The notes beneath the pieces are model-generated. The model was not told where the DNA came from. It saw nothing but the letters and a program-made list of their open reading frames with translations, and did no database searches. A stretch of DNA of 64,000 nt from Porticoccaceae bacterium (lineage in GTDB: Bacteria; Pseudomonadota; Gammaproteobacteria; Pseudomonadales; Porticoccaceae): contig JAQWIR010000031.1 of NCBI GenBank assembly GCA_029248755.1, positions 1 to 64,000 of the forward strand. Reading direction: 5' to 3'. Below are positions 55,717 through 64,000 of this stretch, one piece after another. Numbering within the stretch: position 1 is the first letter of the stretch; each line of letters opens with the position of its first letter. Both the position numbers and the translations under genes were made by a program.

Positions 55717-57030
55717 CTACTGATCCAAATGCTCTACTCGGATAAATTTAATACTGTCTCGCACAGTTTCAAGGTTCTCTATACGTTCAACTGCAGTACT
55801 TAGGTGTTTCTCTTTAGTGACATTGGTAACGATAATAACGTTCACATAGTCTTCACCTGCCGGTTGTTCTTTTTGCACTATAGCTTCAATACTGATTCCT
55901 GCATCACCCATAATACTAGTGATATCCGATAACACACCAGGTTTATCAAGCGCAGAAAAGCGCATATAAAAACTCGTTTCTATCTCTTCGATGGCTACTA
56001 TGTTGCGCTGCTCTAACTCTGACATAGGGCAACCTAAGGCATTGACCTTGACATCAGAGGGCATATCTAGTGTTCTCGCCACATCGATAATATCGGCAAT
56101 CACTGAGGATGCGGTAGGCTCTGCGCCCGCACCCGGCCCACAAAACAACGTGGTACCCACTGCATCGGCATTGACCATAACTGCATTAGCCACATCATTA
56201 ACGCCGGCAATCATACTTTTTTGCGGCACTAATGTCGGATGAACACGAAGTTCCACCCCTTGGTCTGTCTGTCTGGCAATACCTAAGTGTTTAATCGCAT
56301 AACCCAGCTCTTTGGCATAAGCGACATCTTGGGGCTCTAACTGGGTAATACCATCAGTATATAAGCCTTCCAAGGTCAGTGGCATCTCAAAGGCAATAGA
56401 CGCCAAAATAACCAGCTTATGGGCTGCATCTATACCTTCTACATCAAAAGTTGGGTCTGCCTCAGCGTAACCCTTCTCCTGAGCTTCAACTAGGACGTCA
56501 TTAAAATCACGTCCCTTGGTATCCATCTCGGTAAGAATAAAGTTTGTGGTGCCATTGATGATGCCGGCCACCCAATTAATTTGGTTAGCAGAGAGCCCTT
56601 CTCGCAGACCTTTGATGATGGGGATTCCGCCGGCAACAGCCGCTTCATAGGCAACAACCAGACCCTTAGACGCAGCAAAGGCAAATATTTCCATACCATG
56701 CTCAGCAATCAATGCCTTATTGGCTGTGACCACATGCTTATTATTTTTTAGTGCGGTCATCACTAAATCATAGGCAACGGTTGTGCCGCCAATTAATTCC
56801 ACCACAATATCTATGTCAGGATTTGTAGCGACTTCAAAAATATCTCGCACAACCTCTATATTAGAGATGTCGCAATCAGGATTATCTCTGCGCGCACCAA
56901 TCTGCCGTATATTAATATCGCAATTTGCACGATCGTTAATACTGCTTGAGTTGCGTAATATTACGTTTAATACTCCGGATCCCACAGTTCCTAAACCGCA
57001 GATACCAACTTGCACAGATCCCACGTTCAC
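55717..57030 (-). CDS. hom: Homoserine dehydrogenase
   Basis: A 437-residue monofunctional enzyme. The NAD fold is QVGICGLGTVGSGVLNVI, the catalytic region is VAGGIPIIKGLREGLSANQINWVAGIINGTTNFILTEM, and EADPTFDVEGIDAAHKLVILA follows. A C-terminal ACT domain (about 350-425, MRFSALDKPGVLSDITSIMGDAGISIEA) senses threonine. With lysC at 3 kb and thrC it supplies the threonine branch. Confidence 0.98.
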   Translation of the reverse strand: MNVGSVQVGICGLGTVGSGVLNVILRNSSSINDRANCDINIRQIGARRDNPDCDISNIEVVRDIFEVATNPDIDIVVELIGGTTVAYDLVMTALKNNKHVVTANKALIAEHGMEIFAFAASKGLVVAYEAAVAGGIPIIKGLREGLSANQINWVAGIINGTTNFILTEMDTKGRDFNDVLVEAQEKGYAEADPTFDVEGIDAAHKLVILASIAFEMPLTLEGLYTDGITQLEPQDVAYAKELGYAIKHLGIARQTDQGVELRVHPTLVPQKSMIAGVNDVANAVMVNADAVGTTLFCGPGAGAEPTASSVIADIIDVARTLDMPSDVKVNALGCPMSELEQRNIVAIEEIETSFYMRFSALDKPGVLSDITSIMGDAGISIEAIVQKEQPAGEDYVNVIIVTNVTKEKHLSTAVERIENLETVRDSIKFIRVEHLDQ

Positions 57031-57202
57031 ACTCCAAAATTTAGTAATTTATCAGGCATTTATTTGCAAAAAAATGGCGGCAACAGTAAACACCAAATTG
57101 ATCTCTGTCAATGGCGCAATTCTATACTATTTGATAGGGATTTCGGGGTTATTTTTAAAGTTTTAGCTCAAAATTTATGGCAAAAGTACTAAGACCGATA
57201 GT

Positions 57203-58003
57203 TTAATCGCTAGAAAGCCCCAAAAGTTGAGCGAAATTTTCAGCAGGCTGATAGCCTGGAATAAGAGTGCCATCCATCAAAATGATAGCCGGCGTTCCAG
57301 TAACACCAATACTATTGCCAAAGGCATAGTGTTCTGCAATAGGATTGTTGTCACAAACTTCAACATCTACATCTTGACCGCTTTTTACCTTAGTGAGAGT
57401 CTCCTGCTGATCTTCTGCACACCAAGCTTTGGCAATCTTATTGTAGGACCCCGACGGAATTCCCGCCCTAGGAAAGGCAAGATACCTAACCTCTATACCC
57501 ATTGCATTAAGCTGAGGAACTTCTTGATGAAACTTACGGCAGTAGCCACAGTCAACATCAGTAAATACATTCATAATCGCTTTAGATTCGCCCTTAGGCT
57601 TAAATGTGATCATATCTTCTGTTGATCGCTTGGCAAATAATTGACGCCTCTTCTCTGTCTGCCTTATTTCGATAGTGCTGATAATCCCATTGGCCGTAAC
57701 CTGAAGTAAATCACCTTGAAATAAATATTCGCCCTCTTCATGAACAAATAAAAGGGGGCCATTTTTAACCTGCACCTCATACACATTTGGGATAGAGGAC
57801 ATGCCAAGAATTGAAAACTCAAGGTCTGGCCTTGCTGTTAGCAATTTTTTTAGAATATTGTTGGTATCTGGTTGAACAATGTTATTGCTCTTATCTGTAA
57901 CAGCAAGTTCTTCCGCATCTATTAAAGGAAATTGTGATGCGACAAAAAAACCACACAAGACCAACATAAACAACACAAAACCTGATTTAGGGGTAAATCC
58001 CAA
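57203..58003 (-). CDS. dsbC: Thiol:disulfide interchange protein DsbC
   Basis: A 266-residue periplasmic disulfide isomerase. An N-terminal hydrophobic segment (about 9-25) serves as signal peptide. A dimerisation domain (about 45-110) follows, then a thioredoxin fold with the active site FTDVDCGYCRKFHQEVPQL and the cis-Pro region GVTGTPAIILMDGTLIPGYQP. The second Cys pair (KAWCAEDQ, VEVCDNN) is kept. It lies upstream of hom, as in Pseudomonas. Confidence 0.96.
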   Translation of the reverse strand: MGFTPKSGFVLFMLVLCGFFVASQFPLIDAEELAVTDKSNNIVQPDTNNILKKLLTARPDLEFSILGMSSIPNVYEVQVKNGPLLFVHEEGEYLFQGDLLQVTANGIISTIEIRQTEKRRQLFAKRSTEDMITFKPKGESKAIMNVFTDVDCGYCRKFHQEVPQLNAMGIEVRYLAFPRAGIPSGSYNKIAKAWCAEDQQETLTKVKSGQDVDVEVCDNNPIAEHYAFGNSIGVTGTPAIILMDGTLIPGYQPAENFAQLLGLSSD

Positions 58004-58098
58004 AATATTCTCCTAGAGATAACTAATTGAAAGCAGACAACCCTGTTTTGGGGTTGCCTGTATGAAGCCTATATGAAGTTTAGACTAAAATGTTGCAG

Positions 58099-58449
<351 letters not shown>

Positions 58450-58574
58450 TTATACAAAAAATTATTAGTTAATAGATATAAAGATACCTGTTATCTCATT
58501 ATATTGCATCTTTAGAGTAAATATTAAGTTTTAACTGACAATATAGCCAGTAACTTATCAATATTTTCTACAGG

Positions 58575-58603
58575 CAAAAAAAACCGGGGCACAAGGCCCC
58601 GGT
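58575..58603 (-). terminator. Terminator after amtB
   Basis: On the minus strand ACCGGGGC-CTTGT-GCCCCGGT followed by eight T residues is a strong stem-loop 20 bp past the amtB stop. It separates glnK-amtB from the second PII gene. Confidence 0.9.
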
Positions 58604-58622
58604 AAGCTTGCAGAGCATAAAA

Positions 58623-59849
58623 TTAGCTTTTTGAGCTTGTGAATTCAGGATATGCTTCCATCCCGCATTCAGCCAAATCAACACCATTTGCTTCATCTTC
58701 TTCAGATACTCTGAGGCCGATAAGTGCCTTAATTACATACCAAGCGATAAAGCTTGTTACGAATACCCATACAAAGATGGTTGCAGCACCGATCAACTGA
58801 CCTGAGAAAGAAGAGCCATCGTTTGTCACTGGCACAAGTAATAGACCTAAAAGACCTACAACACCGTGAACAGAGATAGCACCTACAGGGTCATCAAGTT
58901 TCAGCTTATCAAGAGTAAGGATGCTAAATACGACCAATACGCCACCTAAGGCACCAAATAAGGTAGCTTGAAGAGCACTTGGAGTAGACGGTTCAGCAGT
59001 GATAGCCACTAGACCCGCTAGAGCACCATTAAGCGCCATAGTAAGATCAGCTTTACCAAAAAGAAGTTTTGCAACGATTAGTGCAGCTATAAGGCCACCA
59101 GAAGCAGCAGCGTTAGTATTCAAAAATACCATGGCTACAGCGTTAGCGCTTTCAACAGAAGCAGTGGCAAGTACTGAACCACCATTAAAGCCGAACCAAC
59201 CCATCCATAAAATGAATGTACCTAATGTTGCCATTGGTAGGTTAGCACCAGGGATAGCGTTAACTTCACCATTGGGACCATATTTACCCTTACGGGCACC
59301 TAGTAAAATAACACCTGCTAATGCGGCTGAAGCACCTGCCATGTGAACGATACCAGAACCAGCAAAGTCAGAGAACCCTAGATCACCTAGTGTGTAGAGA
59401 CCAAACACAGATGTACCACCCCAAGTCCAAGCACCTTCCATTGGGTAGATATAACCAGTCATTACTACAGTAAATAGCAAGAATGACCAAAGTTTCATGC
59501 GCTCAGCAACTGAACCAGAAACAATTGACATAGCAGTTGCTACGAATACAACCTGAAAGTAGAAGTCTGCAGCGGGCGCGTAAGTCCAGTCATCAGCAAC
59601 GCCATCACCAGAAATTCCAGTAAGGAAGGTGTCACCGCCGTACATGATTGCATAACCGCAAATCATATACATGGTACAAGCGATGGCAAACAAGGCGACG
59701 TTTTTAGTCAAAATTTCAGTGGTATTTTTGGAGCGAACTAAACCAGCTTCTAGCATAGAAAAGCCAGCTGCCATCCACATTACGAATGCACCGCACACCA
59801 AGAAATAGAATGTGTCTAGCGCGTATTGAAGTTGAAAGATATCAGTCAT
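58623..59849 (-). CDS. amtB: Ammonium transporter AmtB
   Basis: A 408-residue inner-membrane protein with 11 predicted spans. CGAFVMWMAAGFSMLEAGLVRSKN, the twin-His elements GSGIVHMAGASAAL and ISVHGVVGLLGLL, and FNGGSVLATASVE are family landmarks. It conducts ammonium and is blocked by GlnK. No cleavable signal is evident, so the N-terminus starts directly in the first span. It is 16 bp after glnK, under a sigma-54-type promoter. Confidence 0.97.
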   Translation of the reverse strand: MTDIFQLQYALDTFYFLVCGAFVMWMAAGFSMLEAGLVRSKNTTEILTKNVALFAIACTMYMICGYAIMYGGDTFLTGISGDGVADDWTYAPAADFYFQVVFVATAMSIVSGSVAERMKLWSFLLFTVVMTGYIYPMEGAWTWGGTSVFGLYTLGDLGFSDFAGSGIVHMAGASAALAGVILLGARKGKYGPNGEVNAIPGANLPMATLGTFILWMGWFGFNGGSVLATASVESANAVAMVFLNTNAAASGGLIAALIVAKLLFGKADLTMALNGALAGLVAITAEPSTPSALQATLFGALGGVLVVFSILTLDKLKLDDPVGAISVHGVVGLLGLLLVPVTNDGSSFSGQLIGAATIFVWVFVTSFIAWYVIKALIGLRVSEEDEANGVDLAECGMEAYPEFTSSKS

Positions 59850-59865
59850 TTTATATTTCCTCTAA

Positions 59866-60243
<378 letters not shown>

Positions 60244-60260
60244 TTAAACTAATTTACAAA

Positions 60261-60316
60261 CTTCTACTGGTGAAATTAGGTTTAAATATCAAATCTAAAC
60301 TTCACCAGTAAAGAAG
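60261..60316 (-). promoter_or_regulatory. Long hairpin in the glnK leader
   Basis: CTTC-TACTGGTGAA (60261-60274) pairs with TTCACCAGTA-AA-GAAG (60301-60316), with inner pairing TTAGGTTT/AAATCTAA. This gives about 22 bp around a short loop, within the presumed 5' UTR of glnK. No T tract follows on the minus strand, so it is not an obvious terminator. It may stabilise or control the leader RNA. Confidence 0.5.
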
Positions 60317-60388
60317 TTCATTGTTTAAATCTCCCAAGATTTAAAGTGCGTGTTAATGTATGTTTTTTCAATACGCACTCAATGACAA

Positions 60389-60405
60389 TGCATTTAACAT
60401 GCCAA
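60389..60405 (-). promoter_or_regulatory. Sigma-54-type promoter of glnK-amtB
   Basis: The minus strand reads TTGGCATGTTAAATGCA, with GG and GC exactly 12 bp apart as in the consensus TGGCAC-N5-TTGC. Transcription would begin near 60378. glnK-amtB operons are classic NtrC/sigma-54 targets, which supports the call. Confidence 0.65.
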
Positions 60406-60612
60406 CTTTTCTAATGCGCTGTAAAATCATCATAAAAAGATAAAAACAGAAAAAAATTAGAAAAAAATAGATCAAACAAATATATTTTAAAAAAAATATG
60501 CACCAATTTAGTTCGTTATTTTGTTTGTTAAGCACCTATTTGGTTAGGCTTAAATTACTATGATAAGCCTTGTTAAATTTGCTACAGTTATGTCAGCAAG
60601 GAATATATAACT

Positions 60613-60861
60613 ATGAAACCAGACGACTTCTACCAACAATTAAAAAATCAACTTAATCAGGTTATGGCTGGATCTGAAAGCCTTAACGCTGAAGCTATGA
60701 CCTATCTTCAAGCCGCTAGCAATCAGTTATTTAATAAGCTTGATATTGTCTCTAGGGAAGAATTTGAAGCGCAAAAATCTGTACTTTTACGCTCGAGAGA
60801 TAAAATCACACAACTTGAAGCACAGTTAGCTCAGATGGAAAAGACACTTAAAGATTCATAG
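60613..60861 (+). CDS. ubiK: Ubiquinone biosynthesis accessory factor UbiK
   Basis: An 82-residue BMFP/YqiC-family protein: an amphipathic N-terminal helix and a C-terminal coiled coil (LDIVSREEFEAQKSVLLRSRDKITQLEAQLAQME). It trimerises and partners UbiJ (encoded at 23.7 kb here) in aerobic ubiquinone synthesis. It is 33 bp upstream of comM, an arrangement also seen near glnK-amtB in Pseudomonas. Confidence 0.93.
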   Translation: MKPDDFYQQLKNQLNQVMAGSESLNAEAMTYLQAASNQLFNKLDIVSREEFEAQKSVLLRSRDKITQLEAQLAQMEKTLKDS

Positions 60862-60894
60862 CGCCAAAATTTTTTTATACACAAGGGACAACGG

Positions 60895-62397
60895 ATGTCA
60901 CTTTCCATAGTTAACACACGAGCCAAATTGGGCCTGCAGGCGCCACTAGTGTCCGTTGAGGTTCATCTTTCAAATGGGCTACCAGCATTTAATATTGTTG
61001 GTCTTCCAGAGGCTGCCGTTAAGGAAAGTAAAGATCGAGTTCGCAGCGCTATTATTAATTCTAAGTTTGAATTTCCCAACCGCCGTATCACAGTTAATCT
61101 AGCACCCGCCGAATTACCCAAAGGCGGAAGTCGATTTGATTTAGCAATTGCAATCGGTATTTTGGCCGCTTCGGAACAAATCCCAAAAGAGCCACTGGAA
61201 AACTACGAATTTATTGCAGAGCTGGCATTATCCGGTGAAATTCGCGGTGTAGAAGCAATAATGCCCTCAGCAATGGCCTGTGCTGGGACGCAAAGGCAGT
61301 TAATTATTAGTGTGCACAATGCTGACGAGACATTATTAGTTGAATCATTAACTGTTTTGGCTGCAAATAATTTACTAGAAGTATCAGCCCATCTATATCA
61401 AACACAACTAATTTCCCCCTATGTTTCGCACCTGCCAAATAGTCTTCATCAATACCCCGAAATAAAGGATGTTATAGGCCAAAAACAGGCTAAACGGGCT
61501 TTAGAAATAGCGGCCTGTGGTGGCCACCATATGCTTTTATTCGGCCCTCCAGGCACGGGTAAATCGATGCTTGCAGGGCGTTTGGCTGGAATATTACCAC
61601 CGATGACTAAAAATGAGGCACTACAGGTTGCCTGTATCCACTCGATCGCCAACAAAAATACCGCCGAAAATAAACTTCAGCGACCCTTTCGCTCACCCCA
61701 TCACAGTGCTTCTGCAATTGCCGTAGTGGGCGGCGGGAGCTCACCGCAACCAGGAGAAATTTCTTTAGCTCATCAAGGAGTTTTGTTTCTCGATGAGTTA
61801 CCGGAGTTTCAACGATCTGTTTTAGAAGTACTGCGAGAGCCGCTTGAATCGGGCGAAATTCATATATCTCGCGCGTCAGCTCAGCTTACCTTCCCCGCCC
61901 AATTCCAGCTTGTAGCCGCAATGAATCCTTGTCCCTGTGGTTACATGGGTAGCCCAAAGTGTAGTTGCAGTGCCGAAAAAATCGCACGCTATCAAAGTAA
62001 AATATCCGGTCCTATTTTAGATCGTATTGATCTACATATACCGGTTAATAACATTGAAAATAGGCAACTTTTTCAGACGGAGAACCAGCAACAGGGTGAG
62101 TCAAACCAACAAATTAGTCGGCGTGTCATTGATGCGAGGGCAATACAAATGAGAAGACAAGGGATAATCAATGCTCGCCTTGATAACCAAACCCTAAAAA
62201 AAGTTTGTCCGTTGAACCAACAACAACAAGATTTTTTGGATCAGGCAATTAATAGCTACAATCTCACGGCTAGGGGCTTTCATCGTTTACTCAAAATAGC
62301 ACGCAGTATTGCCGACCTATCTGCAATAGAGGTGCCTGATATTCCTCAATATCAGGAGGCGCTTAGCTATCGAAATCAATTTAATACCACTAAATAA
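60895..62397 (+). CDS. comM: ComM/YifB-type AAA+ ATPase (Mg-chelatase-like)
   Basis: A 500-residue protein. The N-terminal Lon-like domain (LSIVNTRAKLGLQAPLVSVEVHLSNGLPAFNIVGLPEAAVKESKDRV) is followed by AAA+ with Walker A GPPGTGKSMLAGRLAG (about 217), Walker B LFLDELPEF, a zinc-finger-like CPCGYMGSPKCSCS and sensor regions. ComM is a hexameric helicase promoting branch migration during natural transformation. Presence alone does not prove competence. Confidence 0.96.
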   Translation: MSLSIVNTRAKLGLQAPLVSVEVHLSNGLPAFNIVGLPEAAVKESKDRVRSAIINSKFEFPNRRITVNLAPAELPKGGSRFDLAIAIGILAASEQIPKEPLENYEFIAELALSGEIRGVEAIMPSAMACAGTQRQLIISVHNADETLLVESLTVLAANNLLEVSAHLYQTQLISPYVSHLPNSLHQYPEIKDVIGQKQAKRALEIAACGGHHMLLFGPPGTGKSMLAGRLAGILPPMTKNEALQVACIHSIANKNTAENKLQRPFRSPHHSASAIAVVGGGSSPQPGEISLAHQGVLFLDELPEFQRSVLEVLREPLESGEIHISRASAQLTFPAQFQLVAAMNPCPCGYMGSPKCSCSAEKIARYQSKISGPILDRIDLHIPVNNIENRQLFQTENQQQGESNQQISRRVIDARAIQMRRQGIINARLDNQTLKKVCPLNQQQQDFLDQAINSYNLTARGFHRLLKIARSIADLSAIEVPDIPQYQEALSYRNQFNTTK

Positions 62398-62478
62398 AAA
62401 AAGCTATGGGTTAATGGGTGATTAAATACTTAAAATTAGTAATAATCATCCAGACAACCAAATACTTGAGAAATACCA

Positions 62479-62805
62479 ATGTCCAACAAAGAATCGCGCC
62501 TTGTTTATTCAACTGAAACTGGTCGTGTTAAGCATAAAAATGAGCCTAAGCCACAGTTACAAGCCGATGGTATTATTCGTATACGCCGCGAAACTAAAGG
62601 CCGCAAAGGCAAAGGCGTAACCACTATCAGTGGGTTTGATTTGGATGCTGATCAATTAAAAGGCTTAGCTAAACAGCTTAAGAAGACCTGCTCAACGGGT
62701 GGCACCGTTAAAGACGGCATCATTGAAATTCAGGGCGATCATAGGGATCTGTTACAACAGCAATTGGATAAAATGGGTTATACCGTTAAATTGGCTGGTG
62801 GCTAA
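62479..62805 (+). CDS. yciH: SUI1/eIF1-like protein YciH
   Basis: A 108-residue protein with a basic N-terminus and a SUI1 domain (about 35-105: KGVTTISGFDLDADQLKGLAKQLKKTCSTGGTVKDG and IEIQGDHRDLLQQQLDKMGYTVKLAGG). E. coli YciH has eIF1-like effects on translation initiation fidelity. It is 4 bp upstream of the S9 peptidase, possibly co-transcribed. Confidence 0.95.
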   Translation: MSNKESRLVYSTETGRVKHKNEPKPQLQADGIIRIRRETKGRKGKGVTTISGFDLDADQLKGLAKQLKKTCSTGGTVKDGIIEIQGDHRDLLQQQLDKMGYTVKLAGG

Positions 62806-62809
62806 TATT

Positions 62810-64000
62810 ATGACCTCTAAAACCATTCTGCCCTTTGCCAGCTGGCCTTCATCGTTAAGTGCGGACAAAGTGGCTAGCGCCGCGCCCAAAATAAGCCATA
62901 TTCAATCTAACAATAATCTCCTTACTTGGGTGGAAAGCAGACCTCTTGAGGGGGGAAGAAATGTCATTAATGGTCGTTCTGCAGACGGTAAGGTTAAAGA
63001 TTTAATACCTTCGCCTTTTAGTCACGCCAGTCGAGTGCATGAATATGGCGGTAGAGCTTATGCAGTCTCCAAAAATACGCTCTACTTTGTGAATGCCGCC
63101 GATCAGCGTATCTATCAGTTAGACATTGGCAAAAAAACACCAAAGGCTATTACCAAAGCCGGCCCCCGCTTTGCCGATTTGCTTGTCGATAACTTCAACC
63201 ATCAATTGATTGCCGTTTGCGAGCAGCATTATGATGGGGCTGAACCCGATAATTATTTAGTGGCGATTTCTTTGGATAAAGATAATCATCAGCTACAAAC
63301 TCTGGTTTCTGGGGCTGACTTTTATGCCTACCCGCGAATTAGCCCCAACGGAAAATCACTGTGCTGGATAGAATGGAATCACCCCCATATGCCATGGGAT
63401 AGCACCCAATTATGGACTGCAGATATAAACAACGGCAGAATAAACAATAAGAAACTGGTGGCGGGCGCTGAGGGCAATGAAGCTATCTTTCAACCTCAGT
63501 GGTCGCCAGATAACCAGCTGTATTATGTCTCCGACCGCAATAACTGGTGGAATATCTACTCGGCTACTAAGGGTATTGTTCTAGATATGCCGGCGGAATT
63601 TGCTACACCCCTGTGGCAATTTGGCATGTCGACCTATGATTTTATAGATACTAATACTATCGCCTGCCTGTGGACTAATCAGGCTGTTTGGCATTGCGGA
63701 TTTGTGGATATTGCCCGCGGTGAATTAAATACTGTGCAGTGCCCCTATCAATCCATGCAAGCTGCCTGTTGCCATGATGGTAGTTTGTATATGGTGGCAG
63801 GCGCATCGGATACTGCCGATGAGGTTGTAGCAGTTTCACAACATAACAATGTCGAGCCAGTATACTCGCCCTCTAGGCTTGATATAGAACCCAACAATCT
63901 TGCCATACCTGAATCTATCAACTTTGCCACAGCCAACAATGATCAGGTGCAGGCTTTTTTCTACCCGCCAACCCACAGCCAATTCGAGGGCGGAGATCAG
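62810..64000 (+). CDS. S9-family prolyl oligopeptidase-like peptidase, N-terminal part
   Basis: ATG 62810 opens a frame of 397 codons that runs off the right edge, so the track missed it. Visible are ILPFASWPSSLSADKVASAA, EYGGRAYAVSKNTLYFVN, YPRISPNGKSLCWIEWNHPHMPWD and YYVSDRNNWWNIYS. These are the beta-propeller repeats of S9C dipeptidyl-aminopeptidase-like enzymes. The catalytic Ser-Asp-His domain lies outside the window. There is no signal peptide, so a cytosolic peptidase is likely. Confidence 0.92.
   Translation, partial: MTSKTILPFASWPSSLSADKVASAAPKISHIQSNNNLLTWVESRPLEGGRNVINGRSADGKVKDLIPSPFSHASRVHEYGGRAYAVSKNTLYFVNAADQRIYQLDIGKKTPKAITKAGPRFADLLVDNFNHQLIAVCEQHYDGAEPDNYLVAISLDKDNHQLQTLVSGADFYAYPRISPNGKSLCWIEWNHPHMPWDSTQLWTADINNGRINNKKLVAGAEGNEAIFQPQWSPDNQLYYVSDRNNWWNIYSATKGIVLDMPAEFATPLWQFGMSTYDFIDTNTIACLWTNQAVWHCGFVDIARGELNTVQCPYQSMQAACCHDGSLYMVAGASDTADEVVAVSQHNNVEPVYSPSRLDIEPNNLAIPESINFATANNDQVQAFFYPPTHSQFEGGDQ

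Overview
The window reads as a contiguous piece of the chromosome of a moderately AT-rich (judged by eye) marine-type gammaproteobacterium. Gene orders resemble Pseudomonas and Cellvibrionales/SAR92-like bacteria: pncC-recA-recX...alaS-lysC-csrA-tRNA-Ser, mutS-fdxA, hslVU-DUF971-ubiE-ubiJ-ubiB-hisI-hisE-tatABC, rpsT/murJ-ribF-ileS-lspA-fkpB-ispH, and hexR-gap-pyk with an Entner-Doudoroff operon. The taxon is inferred from synteny and protein character only. No phage, IS element or CRISPR array was seen; this is mostly core chromosome with small accessory islands.

Layout. 1-1.7 kb: an accessory minus-strand cluster with an outer-membrane barrel protein, a small secreted peptide carrying a leader-like motif, a small membrane protein and a partial gene. 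2.1-13.9 kb: tRNA-Ser, csrA, lysC, alaS, a HIT protein, a Trm112-like protein, an M23 peptidase, recX, recA (with SOS box) and pncC on minus; mutS and fdxA on plus. 13.8-17.4 kb: tRNA-Arg, tRNA-Val and tRNA-Asp with unusual 3' flanking duplications, plus a DUF481 protein, a transglycosylase lipoprotein and CvfB. 17.7-28 kb: a TonB receptor, then hslVU, ubiquinone, histidine and Tat genes. 27.9-32.2 kb: a thiamine-salvage operon behind a TPP riboswitch (TonB receptor, thiamine-binding protein, PnuT, kinase, msrB). 33-46.3 kb: acs (interrupted), hexR, gap-pyk, the edd-glk-eda-zwf-pgl operon and pgi, with HexR-type palindromes in both key promoter regions. 46.3-54.3 kb: ispH, fkpB, lspA, ileS (interrupted), ribF, murJ, rpsT. 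54.3-58 kb: thrC, hom, dsbC. 58-60.4 kb: a PII-amtB-PII nitrogen module with a sigma-54-type promoter. 60.6-64 kb: ubiK, comM, yciH and a truncated S9 peptidase.

How the genes work together. Central sugar catabolism is a complete Entner-Doudoroff route (glk, pgi, zwf, pgl, edd, eda, gap, pyk) probably coordinated by HexR. Thiamine is apparently scavenged by an outer-membrane receptor, PnuT and a kinase under riboswitch control. Ammonium uptake is under PII and probably sigma-54/NtrC control.

Most noteworthy: (i) three tRNA loci share a downstream motif, and two of them carry exact 64-66 bp direct repeats of the terminator region (one including the tRNA 3' end) at a period of 181-182 bp, reminiscent of the E. 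coli tyrT/rtT repeats; (ii) acs and the essential ileS are each interrupted by one in-frame stop codon in otherwise intact frames; (iii) the small secreted-peptide cluster has a CsrA-type GGA hairpin over its ribosome binding site and a three-codon leader ORF.
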